Shown: piece after piece, positions 15,772 to 26,779 of the stretch | Numbering within the stretch: position 1 is the stretch's first letter | Layout of the letters: every line of letters begins with the position of its first letter | The notes under the pieces: generated by a model | What the model saw: only the letters and a program-made list of their open reading frames with translations | What the model was told of the DNA's origin: nothing | The model's database searches: none | Source of the DNA: Aliiroseovarius subalbicans | GTDB lineage: Bacteria > Pseudomonadota > Alphaproteobacteria > Rhodobacterales > Rhodobacteraceae | Assembly (NCBI RefSeq): GCF_022678625.1 | Contig: NZ_JALBYQ010000001.1 | Coordinates: 868,001-932,000, forward strand | Length of the DNA stretch: 64,000 nucleotides | Reading direction: 5' to 3' | Position numbers and translations under genes: made by a program

Positions 15772-16404
15772 ATGTCCAAAAGTGATCCGTTCGGATTCGA
15801 TATGTCCGTGAAAACGGCCAAGAAAAACAATCCACGCGGCAAGCGCGGCATGTCCGGGGCGTTCGAAACGTCGACCCGTAGATGCGAAATGGACGGCTGC
15901 ACCGAAAGCGGCCAGTACCGTGCGCCGCGCTCGCCGGACCACCTGGATGAGTTCAAGTGGTTCTGCAAAGATCACGTGCGGGAATACAATCTGAAGTGGA
16001 ATTTCTTCAACGGCGCGACCGAGGAAGAGATGAACGAACAGATGGACAAGGACCGGGTGTGGGAACGCGAGACCAAGCCGTTCTCCAAACCGACCGAGGA
16101 ACAGCGTGCCTGGGGCCGGTTGGGGGTGGATGACCCGCATCAGGTGCTGGGCGGCAACGCGACCCAGAACCCCGGTAAATCGATCACCGGCACCCGCAAG
16201 CTTCCGTCCAAGGAACGCCGCGCGGTCGATATTCTTGAGGCCAAGGATCACTGGACAAAGCCCGAGATTCGCAAGGCCTACAAGAAACTGATCAAAGTGC
16301 TGCACCCGGATATGAACGGCGGCGATCGCAGCCAGGAAGAGCAGCTGCAAGAGGTCGTCTGGGCCTGGGAGCAGATCAAGGTCAGCCGCAATTTCCGCAA
16401 CTGA
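15772..16404 (+). CDS. J-domain (DnaJ-like) protein
   Basis: 210 residues with an unusual C-terminal J domain. Helix II is KAYKKLIKVL, followed by the obligatory HPD (LHPDMNGGDRS) and a final helix near residue 195. The N-terminal two-thirds contain a conserved CEMDGCTESGQYRAPRSP block and FCKDHVREYN, which look like a small metal-binding fold, and charged linkers. It would stimulate DnaK ATPase on specific clients. ATG 15772 has AAAAGGG upstream. This architecture is one I associate with alphaproteobacterial DnaJ-family proteins next to bolA. Confidence 0.87.
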   Translation: MSKSDPFGFDMSVKTAKKNNPRGKRGMSGAFETSTRRCEMDGCTESGQYRAPRSPDHLDEFKWFCKDHVREYNLKWNFFNGATEEEMNEQMDKDRVWERETKPFSKPTEEQRAWGRLGVDDPHQVLGGNATQNPGKSITGTRKLPSKERRAVDILEAKDHWTKPEIRKAYKKLIKVLHPDMNGGDRSQEEQLQEVVWAWEQIKVSRNFRN

Positions 16405-16458
16405 CCCGGTTTCGTTTCATCCTGAACCGGGGTAGCGTCGCGCATTCCGGGAGCCAGC

Positions 16459-18426
16459 ATGCCTTTTCTGATCGCCCTTTTGTTGTTTTGTCTCGCGCCT
16501 GTGCTGGCCGCGGCGCAGGACCGGATTGCCCCCCCTGACATCACCTGGGAAATCACCAATCGTTTTGCCCCGTTCGAGGCGCAGGACGATCCCGATTTCC
16601 TGTTTGCCCGCTGGGGATTGCGCGCGGATGATGGCAACTGGCAGGGCTGGCATGAAAGGCTGTGGCGCGCGTTGGGGGACAGGTTTGCCTCGCCCTATGC
16701 CGATGCGCTGAAGCGTGATCGCGCCACACATTGGGACCAGGCGCGCCAGGGCCACAGCGCCCAAACGCTTGATTTCATCCAGCGCGAACACGCCCCAACT
16801 ACCATGATCCGCATCCGCCTGTGGGTCGAAGACGCCGCGCCCTGCACCTGGACGATCGGCGACGAGGTGGTCCGCGTGACCCATTGCAGCGAGAGGCTGA
16901 AACGCGCGATTCCGCTCGCGGGCACCCATGTGACCGTGCGCTTGGACAGCGGATTGGGCCAAAGCCGGTTCCTCAAGCCCCGCCACCATGTCGCGGTGGC
17001 GCTGGGGGACAGCTATGGCTCGGGCGAAGGCAACCCGGACCTGCCCGCGCGGTGGAACAACCGGATCGTGGTGGGCGCGGACAAGGTCGGTTGGATGACC
17101 TCCACCGAACATTTGCGCGGCGGTGAACGAGGCTATGCCCGGTGGTTGGACGACCGTTGTGACCGAAGCTTCTTTTCGCACCAAAGCCTGACGGCGCTGG
17201 GGATCGCGTCACGCGATCCGCATGTGTTCGTGTCCTTCCTGCACTACGCCTGTTCCGGCGCCGAGGTGTTCGACGGTGTGCTGACGCCACAGAACCAGCC
17301 CGGCGGCAATGCCGGCTTCAACAACCTGTCGCAGTTGAACGCAGCACTGGGGGAGCTGTGCCTGGACCCGGTCACCGCCCCCGCCGCGGTGGCACCCGAG
17401 GCACTGGCCGGTCAGAACCTGCGCGCCTTTGCCCGGCGCAATGGCACGATGCTGCGCCCGAACGACCGGCTGGACGTCAACATGCGCCCGCAAAGGACCG
17501 AAACCGGGCAGCGTGATTTTCCACGCTCGGGCATCGTGCAATGTGCGTCCGGGCGGCTGCGGGTGCCTGATACAGTGCTTCTGTCGGTGGGCGGCAATGA
17601 CATCGGTTTTGCCCAGATCGTGCATTACTTCGTCGTGCCGGTCAGCCATTCGTCGCACACGATGACCGCGCTGGCGCTGCCCGACCTGTGCCCGGCGCCG
17701 GAGTTTCGCGCCGACCCTGTCTCGTTTCCGCTGGCTGCGGAACGCTGCGCGGCACTGGATCGGCGGTTGGGCCATCACGTCGGTGATCTGATCGGCAGTC
17801 AGGCAAGTGCGGCGGGGATCGGCGCGCGCTATCGTCTGCTGTTCTCGATCCTGCGCCATTCGCTGAAGGTCACGCCCGAACAGATCGTGATGGCGCAATA
17901 CCCCGACCCTTTGCGCCTGACCGAAGGCTCAGACGACCGCTGCGGCCCGGTCGCCCAACCGGTCCTGGTGCATGGATCACCCCCCGGGTTCGATCCGGGC
18001 GGGCCGTGGAACGGGCTCCGCACCTCCCTGCCCGAACCTGCGACAAACCGTTGGCCGTTCAACCTGTTGGAGGACGAGGCGCGCAAGGTTCTGTTGCAGT
18101 TCGATGCCTTCCGCCAGCAATTATCACTGACCGCGCGGGCCGAAGGGATCATCTTCGCCTGCGCCACGCGCGACGCCTTCCTGGGCCACGGCTGGTGGCA
18201 GGGCAAACACCTGCGCCTGCCCAACGCGCCGCCGAACACCTGGGCGCCCGCGCTGTGGCAACCTTACCGGTATGAACCCTTCGGCCGCGCCGTGCGCACG
18301 GGCAATGACAGCGCCCTGACCCAGGCCGACGGCGCCCCGGCCATTTCCGGCGCGGTGCATCCGAACCTTCTGGGCCACGTGTTGATCGCCGATGGCGTGA
18401 TGCAGCGGTTGGAGGAAGACCGCTAG
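16459..18426 (+). CDS. Secreted SGNH/GDSL-type hydrolase
   Basis: 655 residues with a Sec signal peptide ([18 protein letters not shown]). After an N-terminal region of about 165 residues of unknown fold comes an SGNH hydrolase domain. Block I is GDSYGSGEG with nucleophile Ser185, block III is GGNDIGF (Asn380), and block V is [11 protein letters not shown] with His634. The usual Asp three residues before the His is Gly, as in Ser-His dyad enzymes such as the Streptomyces SEST esterase. It is probably an exported esterase or lipase; the substrate is unknown. Cysteines at both ends of the domain suggest disulfides. It stands alone, 154 bp before cobS. Confidence 0.8.
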   Translation: MPFLIALLLFCLAPVLAAAQDRIAPPDITWEITNRFAPFEAQDDPDFLFARWGLRADDGNWQGWHERLWRALGDRFASPYADALKRDRATHWDQARQGHSAQTLDFIQREHAPTTMIRIRLWVEDAAPCTWTIGDEVVRVTHCSERLKRAIPLAGTHVTVRLDSGLGQSRFLKPRHHVAVALGDSYGSGEGNPDLPARWNNRIVVGADKVGWMTSTEHLRGGERGYARWLDDRCDRSFFSHQSLTALGIASRDPHVFVSFLHYACSGAEVFDGVLTPQNQPGGNAGFNNLSQLNAALGELCLDPVTAPAAVAPEALAGQNLRAFARRNGTMLRPNDRLDVNMRPQRTETGQRDFPRSGIVQCASGRLRVPDTVLLSVGGNDIGFAQIVHYFVVPVSHSSHTMTALALPDLCPAPEFRADPVSFPLAAERCAALDRRLGHHVGDLIGSQASAAGIGARYRLLFSILRHSLKVTPEQIVMAQYPDPLRLTEGSDDRCGPVAQPVLVHGSPPGFDPGGPWNGLRTSLPEPATNRWPFNLLEDEARKVLLQFDAFRQQLSLTARAEGIIFACATRDAFLGHGWWQGKHLRLPNAPPNTWAPALWQPYRYEPFGRAVRTGNDSALTQADGAPAISGAVHPNLLGHVLIADGVMQRLEEDR

Positions 18427-18557
18427 CCCTGTCGCACGGTCGGCGCGACAACGCCACGTTTTTGCGCCCCTCCCCTTGCACCACGCGCCCATTTCGGGCA
18501 CCACAATCAGGTGACCAAACGGACGGAAATCCCGCCCGGGCGGCGGGCATCAGAAAC

Positions 18558-19544
18558 ATGGCGGACGGCAGAATGGACAAGGCAGTAAAACCCACCGAAG
18601 ATATCTCGGTTCGTGAGGTTTTTGGCATCGACACGGATATGGTCGTAAAGGGGTTTGAACCGGGCATGGACCGCGTGCCCACCATCGACCCGACCTATAA
18701 ATTCGATCCCGACACCACGCTGGCAATCCTGGCCGGTTTTGGCCACAACCGTCGCGTGATGATCCAGGGCTATCACGGCACGGGCAAGTCGACCCATATC
18801 GAACAGGTCGCCGCGCGCCTGAACTGGCCCACCGTGCGGGTGAACCTGGACAGCCATATTTCCCGGATCGACCTGATCGGCAAGGACGCGATCAAGCTGA
18901 AAGACGGCATGCAGGTGACCGAGTTCCAGGAAGGTATCCTTCCCTGGGCGCTGCGCAACCCGACCGCGATCGTCTTCGACGAATACGACGCCGGCCGCGC
19001 CGACGTGATGTTCGTGATCCAGCGCGTGTTGGAACATGACGGCAAGCTGACGCTTCTGGACCAGAACGAAGTGATCACCCCTCACCCGTCCTTCCGCCTG
19101 TTTGCCACCGCCAACACCGTTGGCCTGGGCGACACGACCGGGCTTTATCACGGCGTGCAACAGATCAACCAGGCGCAGATGGACCGCTGGTCGCTGGTCG
19201 CAACGCTGAACTACCTCAGCCACGACGCGGAAACCAACATCGTTCTGGCGAAGAACCCGATCTACAACACCGAAAAAGGACGCAACCAGATCGCCCAGAT
19301 GGTGACCGTTGCCGACCTGACGCGCACGGCCTTCATGAATGGGGATCTCTCCACCGTGATGAGCCCGCGCACGGTGATCAACTGGGCCGAAAACGCCACC
19401 ATCTTCCGCAACATCGGCTATGCCTTCCGCCTGTCGTTCCTGAACAAATGCGACGAGTTGGAGCGCCAGATCGTCGCCGAGTTCTATCAGCGCTGCTTTG
19501 ACGAGGAACTGCCGGAATCGGCGGCCTCGATGAGCATGGGGTGA
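18558..19544 (+). CDS. cobS: Cobaltochelatase subunit CobS
   Basis: A 328-residue AAA+ ATPase subunit of the aerobic CobN-CobS-CobT complex, which inserts Co2+ into hydrogenobyrinic acid a,c-diamide during B12 synthesis. Walker A is GYHGTGKST and Walker [11 protein letters not shown]; the N-terminal [10 protein letters not shown] and [13 protein letters not shown] are CobS hallmarks. The start is ATG 18558; ATG 18573 is an equally reasonable alternative. The next gene overlaps its stop codon (GTGATGA), and cobT follows that. cobN is not in the window. Confidence 0.95.
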   Translation: MADGRMDKAVKPTEDISVREVFGIDTDMVVKGFEPGMDRVPTIDPTYKFDPDTTLAILAGFGHNRRVMIQGYHGTGKSTHIEQVAARLNWPTVRVNLDSHISRIDLIGKDAIKLKDGMQVTEFQEGILPWALRNPTAIVFDEYDAGRADVMFVIQRVLEHDGKLTLLDQNEVITPHPSFRLFATANTVGLGDTTGLYHGVQQINQAQMDRWSLVATLNYLSHDAETNIVLAKNPIYNTEKGRNQIAQMVTVADLTRTAFMNGDLSTVMSPRTVINWAENATIFRNIGYAFRLSFLNKCDELERQIVAEFYQRCFDEELPESAASMSMG

Positions 19545-20056
19545 TGATTCCGGCGGTCCTGCAACCTCGGGAACCGGACGCTGCGACATTGGCGCGAGCG
19601 GCGACGTTGATCGCGGAAGTCGAAGCGGGACTCGACAATGGGGAGTCAGCCGTCATGGCGTTGAGAGAGTTGCGCAGCTTGACGGAACAGAGTGAACTGG
19701 CTGCCGAAAACTACTACGAAATCTCCGGTGCCATGTCTTACGAAGACGCGGCCACCTTGGCGTTCTGCCCGCAACCCGAGGTTATCGCGGACCTGACGTT
19801 CCAGCAGTTTCGCTGGATCTGCGAAAAGATGCAGGCAACGCTTTGCTCGGGGCAGTTTGAATTCTGGTTCCAGCTGTTTCGACTTAACGCCCGGAATTCG
19901 CGTGCGGGGGATTTGTTTTTTAATCCCCCCGAGGCTTGGGTGTCCCGCTTGATCGAAGCCGGTGAGATCCCGGCGGACACAAAACCGAACAGCTTTTCCC
20001 CTTCGGCGCAGCAATTGGCCGAGGAGGCATGGAAAAGCGATGCGATCCTCCTTTAG
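19544..20056 (+). CDS. Unrecognised protein encoded between cobS and cobT
   Basis: 170 residues with no family I recognise. It is predicted soluble and largely helical, with an aromatic-rich centre (WICEKMQATLCSGQFEFWFQLFRL) and three cysteines. Its ATG overlaps the cobS stop codon (TGATG) and cobT starts 9 bp after its stop, so it is translated as part of the cobalt-chelatase operon. Composition is less GC-biased than its neighbours, and an in-gene 8-bp stem (GGGGGATT at 19906 with AATCCCCC at 19922) surrounds a T-run. This suggests a later insertion into the operon. A cobaltochelatase accessory role is possible but unsupported by motif. Confidence 0.75.
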   Translation: MIPAVLQPREPDAATLARAATLIAEVEAGLDNGESAVMALRELRSLTEQSELAAENYYEISGAMSYEDAATLAFCPQPEVIADLTFQQFRWICEKMQATLCSGQFEFWFQLFRLNARNSRAGDLFFNPPEAWVSRLIEAGEIPADTKPNSFSPSAQQLAEEAWKSDAILL

Positions 20057-20065
20057 GATGATGAC

Positions 20066-21937
20066 ATGAACAAACCCAGCGACAACCCCGCCGATCCGTT
20101 CAAGAAGGCCCTGGCCGAAGCGACCAAGGTCATGGCGGATGATGCCGAGCTTTCGGTCACCTATTCGGTGGACCCACCGGGTCTGTCCGGCGACGCCGTA
20201 CGCCTGCCGCAGGTGACGCGGCGGATGACGCGGGATGAGGTTCTGCTGGCCCGCGGCACGGCGGATGCGCTGGCGCTCAAGCACAAGTTCCACGACGACG
20301 CGACCCATGTGAAATACGCCCCGCCCGGCCAGATGGCGCGCGACCTCTATGAGGCGATGGAAACCGCCCGCTGCGAAGCGATGGGCGCACGCGAAATGCC
20401 CGGCACGGCCTCGAATATCGACCACAAGATTGCCGAGGACGCAGGCAAGCGCGGCTTTGACCAGATCACCGCCGCTGCCGACGCGCCGCTGGCCGATGCG
20501 GCGGGCTTCCTTGTGCGCCACCTGGCCACCGGACGCGACCTGCCCAAGGGCGCCGACAACGTGATGAACCTGTGGCGCGACTTCATCGAAGGTCAGGCCG
20601 GGGAAACGCTTGAAGACCTGAACGCAACCCTTTCCGATCAAAGGGAATTTGCCAAGTTTGCACGGCAGGTGATCGACGATCTGGGCTATGGTGACCAGTT
20701 GGGGGAAGACCCTGATCAGGACGACCAATCGGACGACGAAGCCGAACCGGATGAGGACGAGGACCAGGACAGCCAGTCCGAGGAGCAATCCGACAGCGAG
20801 GAGGAGGCCGAGGCCAGCCCCGAGCAGTCGCAGGAGGAACAGCAGGACCAGACCGAGGCACAGGTGTCGCTGGACGATCTGGCTGATGAGGAAATGGGCG
20901 ACGAGGCGGAAATGCCCGACGGCGACGCCCCGTTGGAGCCGCCCCCGCCCGCACCGGCCTCGGAGGCCGACCCGAACTACACGGTTTTCCTGCCGGATCA
21001 CGATGAGGAAATTCGCGCCGAGGATCTGGCGGAACCGGCCGAGCTGGAACGCCTGCGCGCCTATCTCGATCAGCAGCTGGAGCCCTTGAAAGGCGCCGTA
21101 TCGCGGTTGGCCAACAAGTTGCAGCGCCGCCTGCAGGCGCAGCAGAACCGCAGCTGGTTGTTCGACCTTGAGGAAGGCATTCTGGACGCTGGCCGTCTGG
21201 CCCGTGTGGTTGCCAACCCGACCACGCCCTTGTCATTCAAACAGGAAAAAGACACCGAGTTTCGCGACACGGTTGTGACGTTGCTTTTGGACAATTCCGG
21301 GTCCATGCGCGGCCGTCCGATTTCGATCGCAGCGATCTGCGCCGACGTTCTGGCGCGCACGCTGGAACGCTGCCAGGTGAAGGTCGAGATCCTGGGCTTC
21401 ACCACCCGCGCCTGGAAGGGCGGTCAAGCGCGTGAAAAATGGCTGGCTGATGGTCGTCCGCAGCAGCCCGGTCGCCTGAACGACCTGCGCCACATCATCT
21501 ATAAACAGGCCGACGCACCGATGCGCCGGACCCGGCCCAATCTGGGCCTGATGATGAAGGAAGGGCTGCTCAAGGAAAACATCGACGGCGAGGCGCTGGA
21601 ATGGGCGCACAAGCGCATCGTGGCCCGCCCCGAGGCGCGCAAGATCCTGATGGTGATCAGCGACGGCGCACCGGTGGATGACAGCACCCTGTCCGTCAAC
21701 CCCGCGAATTACCTGGAAAAGCACCTGCGCGACGTGATCGCGATGGTCGAGAAACGCAAACAGGTTGAGCTGCTTGCCATCGGCATCGGCCATGACGTAA
21801 CCCGGTATTACGACCGCGCTGTGACGATCACCGACGTGGAGCAGCTGGCGGGCGCAATGACCGAACAGCTGGCATCGCTGTTCGACACCGACCCCCGTGC
21901 GCGGGCGCGCATGATCGGCATCAAGAAGGCCAGCTGA
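20066..21937 (+). CDS. cobT: Cobaltochelatase subunit CobT
   Basis: A 623-residue partner of CobS in the aerobic cobalt chelatase. It has an N-terminal folded region to about residue 210, a very acidic linker at about 215-300 rich in Asp, Glu, Gln and Ser, then a C-terminal von Willebrand A domain with an intact MIDAS motif ([13 protein letters not shown] near residue 413), as in CobT and magnesium chelatase BchD. The acidic linker is usual for CobT. The ATG follows the unknown gene by 9 bp. The pepP start codon overlaps the stop (TGATG). Confidence 0.96.
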   Translation: MNKPSDNPADPFKKALAEATKVMADDAELSVTYSVDPPGLSGDAVRLPQVTRRMTRDEVLLARGTADALALKHKFHDDATHVKYAPPGQMARDLYEAMETARCEAMGAREMPGTASNIDHKIAEDAGKRGFDQITAAADAPLADAAGFLVRHLATGRDLPKGADNVMNLWRDFIEGQAGETLEDLNATLSDQREFAKFARQVIDDLGYGDQLGEDPDQDDQSDDEAEPDEDEDQDSQSEEQSDSEEEAEASPEQSQEEQQDQTEAQVSLDDLADEEMGDEAEMPDGDAPLEPPPPAPASEADPNYTVFLPDHDEEIRAEDLAEPAELERLRAYLDQQLEPLKGAVSRLANKLQRRLQAQQNRSWLFDLEEGILDAGRLARVVANPTTPLSFKQEKDTEFRDTVVTLLLDNSGSMRGRPISIAAICADVLARTLERCQVKVEILGFTTRAWKGGQAREKWLADGRPQQPGRLNDLRHIIYKQADAPMRRTRPNLGLMMKEGLLKENIDGEALEWAHKRIVARPEARKILMVISDGAPVDDSTLSVNPANYLEKHLRDVIAMVEKRKQVELLAIGIGHDVTRYYDRAVTITDVEQLAGAMTEQLASLFDTDPRARARMIGIKKAS

Positions 21938-23739
21938 TGTTTCAAAGCTTTGAGACCACCGCAAACCCGGCCCAGGGCCCTGCCCGGCTTGCTGCTTTAC
22001 GGAACGTGATGGCGCGCGACGGGCTGGACGGGTTCTTTGTCCCCCGCGCCGACGCGCACCAGGGCGAATATGTCGCCGAATGCGACGCGCGGCTGGCGTG
22101 GTTGACCGGGTTCACCGGCTCGGCCGGGTTCTGTCTTGCGCTGGTGGACACTGCTGGTGTGTTCATCGACGGACGCTACCGCAATCAGGTCCGCAGCCAA
22201 GTCGATCTGGGCCATTTCACCCCGGTACACTGGCCCGAGGTGCAGCCCGGCCCGTGGTTGGTCGACCAGTTGCCCGACGGCGGCAAAATCGGCTTTGACC
22301 CCTGGTTGCACACGGCGGGTGAGATCGAAAAGCTGGAACACGCGCTTGGCGACAGCTTTACCCTGGTGGCCAGCGAAAACCTGGTGGACCAGATCTGGGA
22401 GGATCGCCCGGACGCACCGCAAGGCCACATATCGCCTCAACCGATCGAAATGGCAGGCAAAAGCCACGGAGACAAGCGGGACGCGCTGGCCCAAACCTTG
22501 CGCGACGCCGGGCACTCGGCCGCCGTACTGACCCTGTCCGACAGCATCGCGTGGCTTTTGAACATCCGCGGCGACGACATCCCGCACATTCCGATCGTGC
22601 AGGGCTTTGCCATTCTTCACGACACGGGTCGGGTTGATTTCTTCACCCACCCGGCGCGCAACCGCTCGATCGGCGACCATCTGGGGCCCGAGGTGCGGAT
22701 CTATCCCGACAGCGCATTTGAGGAAGGTCTGGCCGCGCTTACCGGCCCGGTGCGGGTCGACCGCGCCACCGCCCCGGTCGCCGTCAGCCGCATTCTGGAG
22801 CGTGATGGGGTCGAGATCGCTTGGGGTGATGATCCGTGCATCCTGCCCAAGGCGCGCAAGAACCCGACCGAGGTCGAAGGCGCGCGCAAGGCGCATCTGC
22901 GCGACGGTGTAGCGCTGGTTGAGTTCCTGACTTGGTTCGACGCCACCGCCCCCCGCGCGACGCTGACCGAGATCGACGTGGTGACACAGCTAGAAAACCA
23001 GCGCCGGGCGGGCAATGCACTTCTGGACATCAGCTTTGAAACCATCGCGGGATCGGGGCCCAACGGCGCGATCATGCACTACCGCGTGACCGAGGACACG
23101 AACCGGACGCTGCAAAGTGGCGACATCATGGTGGTGGACAGCGGCGGGCAGTATCGCGACGGCACCACCGACATCACCCGCACGCTGCCCATTGGCAACG
23201 TGGGGGACGAAGAAAAAGCCTGCTTCACCCGCGTGGTGCAGGGCATGATCGCGATTTCCCGCGCGCGCTGGCCCAAGGGGCTGGCGGGGCGCGATCTGGA
23301 CGCGCTGGCGCGCTTTCCACTGTGGGTCGCGCATCAGGATTTCAACCATGGCACCGGGCATGGCGTCGGGTCGTTCCTGTCCGTACACGAAGGGCCGCAA
23401 CGGATATCCAGGGTCTCGGACGTGCCGTTGGAGCCGGGCATGATCCTGTCGAACGAGCCTGGCTATTACCGCGATGGCGCCTTCGGCATTCGGATCGAAA
23501 ACCTGATCGTGGTGCAAGCCGCCGAGGCGCTGCCGGGTGGCGATGCAGATCGCGAGATGCTGTGCTTCGAAACGCTCACCTTCACGCCGATCGACCGCCG
23601 CCTGATCATGGCCGACATGCTCAGCACAGATGAACGCGACTGGCTTGACGCCTATCACGCCCAGACCTTCGCAGCACTTGAGGGGAAGGTGTCGCCTTCC
23701 GCGCGTGCCTGGCTGGAACAGGCCTGCGCCCCTCTCTGA
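21937..23739 (+). CDS. Xaa-Pro aminopeptidase (M24B family)
   Basis: A 600-residue three-domain aminopeptidase P of the long form. It has two N-terminal creatinase-like domains, then the pita-bread catalytic domain. Dinuclear metal ligands can be placed in VDSGGQYRDGTTDITRT (two Asp), GTGHGVGSFLSVHEGP (His) and ILSNEPGYY / GIRIENL (two Glu). It removes an N-terminal residue preceding proline. The start overlaps the cobT stop by one base, so it is read from the cob operon, although a role in B12 synthesis is not expected. Confidence 0.93.
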   Translation: MFQSFETTANPAQGPARLAALRNVMARDGLDGFFVPRADAHQGEYVAECDARLAWLTGFTGSAGFCLALVDTAGVFIDGRYRNQVRSQVDLGHFTPVHWPEVQPGPWLVDQLPDGGKIGFDPWLHTAGEIEKLEHALGDSFTLVASENLVDQIWEDRPDAPQGHISPQPIEMAGKSHGDKRDALAQTLRDAGHSAAVLTLSDSIAWLLNIRGDDIPHIPIVQGFAILHDTGRVDFFTHPARNRSIGDHLGPEVRIYPDSAFEEGLAALTGPVRVDRATAPVAVSRILERDGVEIAWGDDPCILPKARKNPTEVEGARKAHLRDGVALVEFLTWFDATAPRATLTEIDVVTQLENQRRAGNALLDISFETIAGSGPNGAIMHYRVTEDTNRTLQSGDIMVVDSGGQYRDGTTDITRTLPIGNVGDEEKACFTRVVQGMIAISRARWPKGLAGRDLDALARFPLWVAHQDFNHGTGHGVGSFLSVHEGPQRISRVSDVPLEPGMILSNEPGYYRDGAFGIRIENLIVVQAAEALPGGDADREMLCFETLTFTPIDRRLIMADMLSTDERDWLDAYHAQTFAALEGKVSPSARAWLEQACAPL

Positions 23740-23840
23740 AACACGCAGGTTACAAAGCGATGCCAGAAGTCGCGACATATTGCCGGTTCTCCGGTGTACC
23801 AAAACAGTTTAAGGTCCGCGGACCGTGACGGAGGACAAGC

Positions 23841-24182
23841 ATGGCTGACCATATCAAGATCCGCAAAGCCCAGGGCACCTGGGTCGTGCGCGCCGGCGGC
23901 GCGGTTTTGGGCGAAAGCACCAATGCGCTGGAGCTGAGCGAGGGCGATCTGGCCCCGGTGATCTATTTCCCGCGCAGCGACATCGCGATGGCGCTGCTGG
24001 ATGCCAGCGACACGACCAGCCACTGCCCGCACAAGGGCGACGCCAGCTATTTCTCGATCCAGACAAAATCGACCGTCATCGAAGATGCGGCCTGGAGCTA
24101 CGACGACCCGAAAGAGGACGTCGCGCGGATAAAGGGCCTTCTGGCCTTCTTCCCCGGCAAGGTGACGGTCGAACAGGTCTGA
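23841..24182 (+). CDS. DUF427 domain protein
   Basis: A 113-residue single-domain member of DUF427, a beta-rich family of unknown function. The signature WVVRAGGAVLGESTNALEL, the VIYFPRSDI strand, and the CPHKGDASYFSI block are all present and the length is typical. The ATG has GGAGG upstream (acggaggacaagc). It stands between the aminopeptidase and the converging anmK gene with no operon partner. Confidence 0.9.
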   Translation: MADHIKIRKAQGTWVVRAGGAVLGESTNALELSEGDLAPVIYFPRSDIAMALLDASDTTSHCPHKGDASYFSIQTKSTVIEDAAWSYDDPKEDVARIKGLLAFFPGKVTVEQV

Positions 24183-24242
24183 ACGGCCGACCCGGGCGCC
24201 AATCCATTGAACATGCCTGCGCGGCACGCGCAGACCGCTGGA

Positions 24243-25358
24243 TCACGCCCTCGGAACACGCCCGGCCGGGGTCGATACCGTGCCGCCGCCCACCGCCGCG
24301 CCCCCCCCTGTGGTGGACGGGCAGGACGTCGGCAGACCCCGCGCCACCCGCACCGCCAGGAAGGCAAACGCCTGCGCTTCCAGCATATCACCGTTCAGCC
24401 CGACCGCCTCGACCGGCTCAACGACGCAAGGCAATGCCGCGCCAAGCCCGGCCATCAGCGCCGCATTGTGCCGCCCGCCACCGCAAACCAACAGGCGCGC
24501 GGGCGGGATCGGGCAATGCTCCATCCCCCGCGCAACAGCGGCCACCGCGCAAGCGGTGAGCGTGGCGGCAGCGTCCGCATCTGACAGCGCGTCCACAGCC
24601 GCTGACAGCCCGGTAAAACTGTCACGATCCAAGGACTTGGGCGGCATACGATAGAAATAGGCATCGTCCAGGAAACCCGCGACCACAGCCGCATCTGCCT
24701 GCCCGGACAGGGCCAGCGCGCCCCCTTTATCAAACCCCTGCCCCAACCGCTTGGTCATCAGGTCGTTCACCGGCGCGTTCGCGGGGCCGGTGTCGAAGGC
24801 CAGCAGCGCGCCGTCATCCTCGGGGTTGGTTTTCGACGGGTCCACCCAAGTCAGGTTTCCCACCCCACCCAGGTTCAAAAACGCAACAGGCGCTTCGGCC
24901 CCAATCCATTTGGCACAGGCAAAGTGAAAGAACGGCGCCAACGGCGCGCCTTCGCCCCCCAAAGCCACGTCAGAACTGCGAAAGTCCGACACCACTGGCA
25001 CGCCCAAGACCTCAGCCAACACCTGCCCGTCGCCGATCTGATGCGTACCTCGCCCGCGCGGATCATGCGCCAGGGTTTGACCGTGGAAGCCGATGATCTC
25101 GGCGCCTTCAAACCCCGCCAGCACAGCGGCATGGGCGGTCTCGACCACCTCGGCCGCTGCCTCCAGCCCAGCGTCCCCCGGCCAGGCGCCCAGCACGGCG
25201 CGGATCGTCGTGCGTTCATCCGCCTCGTAGGGACGATAGGCGCTGTCCCCGAAGGTGAAAATCACCTCACCATCGGTCCGCAGCATCGCCGCATCGACCC
25301 CGTCCAGCGACGTGCCCGACATGGTTCCCAGTGCCCAGACGGCCCTCGGTTTCAACAT
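24243..25358 (-). CDS. anmK: Anhydro-N-acetylmuramic acid kinase
   Basis: 371 residues, the usual AnmK length. It phosphorylates and opens 1,6-anhydro-MurNAc released by lytic transglycosylases, so that the sugar can be recycled. The ATP-binding [12 protein letters not shown] at the N-terminus, [21 protein letters not shown] and the C-terminal [10 protein letters not shown] with the [16 protein letters not shown] motif are diagnostic. It is divergent from tyrS. The C-terminal tail after [14 protein letters not shown] is low-complexity. Functionally it complements the three transglycosylase genes elsewhere in the window. Confidence 0.95.
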   Translation of the reverse strand: MLKPRAVWALGTMSGTSLDGVDAAMLRTDGEVIFTFGDSAYRPYEADERTTIRAVLGAWPGDAGLEAAAEVVETAHAAVLAGFEGAEIIGFHGQTLAHDPRGRGTHQIGDGQVLAEVLGVPVVSDFRSSDVALGGEGAPLAPFFHFACAKWIGAEAPVAFLNLGGVGNLTWVDPSKTNPEDDGALLAFDTGPANAPVNDLMTKRLGQGFDKGGALALSGQADAAVVAGFLDDAYFYRMPPKSLDRDSFTGLSAAVDALSDADAAATLTACAVAAVARGMEHCPIPPARLLVCGGGRHNAALMAGLGAALPCVVEPVEAVGLNGDMLEAQAFAFLAVRVARGLPTSCPSTTGGGAAVGGGTVSTPAGRVPRA

Positions 25359-25424
25359 GCTCTTCCCCTTTGCCCGCCCCCCGTCTATACGGGGGTTTCA
25401 ACGTCAAAGATGGACCGAGATGCG

Positions 25425-26681
25425 ATGACTTACCACCCGAAATCAGACTTCATGCGCGTGATGATCGAGCGCGGCTTTCTGGCCGATTGCACCGATTATC
25501 AGGGGCTGGACGAAGCTTTGCTCAAGGGTCCGGTCCCGGCCTATATCGGCTTTGACGCCACCGCGAAATCGCTGCACGTGGGGTCGCTGATCCAGATCAT
25601 GATGCTGCGCTGGCTGCAGAAAACCGGGCACCAGCCGATCACCCTGATGGGCGGCGGCACCACCAAGGTGGGCGACCCCAGCTTCCGCGCCGATGAACGC
25701 CCGCTGCTGACGCCCGACCAGATCGACGATAATATCGCCGGGATCAAGAAGGTCTTTGCCAATTACATCGACTATGACGGCGACGGCCAGGCCCCTGCCC
25801 TGATGCTGAACAATGCCGAGTGGCTGGACGGGCTGAACTACCTCGATTTCCTGCGTGACATCGGGCGGCATTTCTCCGTCAACCGGATGCTGTCGTTCGA
25901 AAGCGTGAAATCGCGACTGGATCGCGAACAGAGCCTGAGCTTCCTCGAATTCAACTACATGATCCTGCAAGCCTACGATTTCCTTGAGCTGAACCGCCGC
26001 TATGGCTGCCTGCTGCAGATGGGCGGCTCGGACCAATGGGGCAATATCGTCAACGGCATCGACCTGACCCGCCGGGTGTTGGAGGCCGAGATCTACGGCC
26101 TTACCTCGCCGCTTCTGACCACGTCGGACGGCAAGAAGATGGGCAAATCCCTGGACGGCGCGATCTGGCTGAACGCAGAAATGCTGTCATCCTATGAATT
26201 CTGGCAGTTTTGGCGCAACACCACCGACGCGGACGTGGGCCGGTTCCTGAAGCTTTACACCGAGCTCCCGATCGAAGACTGCGATCGCCTGGGCGCGCTG
26301 GAAGGTCAGGCGATCAACGACGCCAAGATCGTGCTGGCCAACGAAGTCACCGCGCTGGCGCATGGTCGCGCCGCCGCTGAGACCGCCGAAGCCACCGCGC
26401 GCGAAGTGTTCGAAAAAGGCGGCACGGGCGACGACCTGCCGACCATCACGCTGACCCGCGACGACATCGGCGACGGCATTTCGATCGTGCAACTGATCGT
26501 GAAATCCGGCCTGGTGAAATCAGGCAAGGAAGCCAAGCGCCTGATCGCCGAAAACGGCGCCAAAGTGAATGACGACGCCCTGAGCAATCCGGGCCTGATG
26601 GTCAGCGCGGCGGACCTCGTGCAACCGATGAAGCTGTCGGCTGGCAAGAAGCGCCACGCCCTGGTCACTTTGACGGACTAA
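25425..26681 (+). CDS. tyrS: Tyrosyl-tRNA synthetase
   Basis: 418 residues, class I synthetase charging tRNA-Tyr. The HIGH-equivalent is HVGS near residue 49, the KMSKS-equivalent KKMGKS near residue 236, and the C-terminal S4 RNA-binding domain is [20 protein letters not shown]. Start [10 protein letters not shown] at 25425 matches the family; ATG 25410 is in frame but less likely. The stop codon forms the first bases of a repeat element found again after trpE. Confidence 0.96.
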   Translation: MTYHPKSDFMRVMIERGFLADCTDYQGLDEALLKGPVPAYIGFDATAKSLHVGSLIQIMMLRWLQKTGHQPITLMGGGTTKVGDPSFRADERPLLTPDQIDDNIAGIKKVFANYIDYDGDGQAPALMLNNAEWLDGLNYLDFLRDIGRHFSVNRMLSFESVKSRLDREQSLSFLEFNYMILQAYDFLELNRRYGCLLQMGGSDQWGNIVNGIDLTRRVLEAEIYGLTSPLLTTSDGKKMGKSLDGAIWLNAEMLSSYEFWQFWRNTTDADVGRFLKLYTELPIEDCDRLGALEGQAINDAKIVLANEVTALAHGRAAAETAEATAREVFEKGGTGDDLPTITLTRDDIGDGISIVQLIVKSGLVKSGKEAKRLIAENGAKVNDDALSNPGLMVSAADLVQPMKLSAGKKRHALVTLTD

Positions 26682-26734
26682 CCCCTTTTTCTTGCTGGAA
26701 ATATCCCGGGGGGTGCGGGGGGCTGGCCCCCCGC
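26678..26734 (+). repeat. Intergenic repeat element, copy 1 (after tyrS)
   Basis: About 36 bp, starting in the tyrS stop codon (CTAACCCCTTTTT, then CTTGCTGGAAATATCCCGGG), are identical to the copy at 31408. A GC hairpin follows, GCGGGGGG-CTGG-CCCCCCGC at 26715-26734. It is probably a dispersed Rhodobacterales 3'-end element acting as terminator or mRNA stabiliser. Confidence 0.8.
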
Positions 26735-26779
26735 TGCCCGGCCTGCTAACGTCGCTGAAACAGCAGCCAGGGACCCCCC

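Noticed and set aside
18427-18557. Cobalamin riboswitch before cobS
   Set aside because: The 131-bp gap lacks a recognisable B12-box-like segment and is too short for the full fold.
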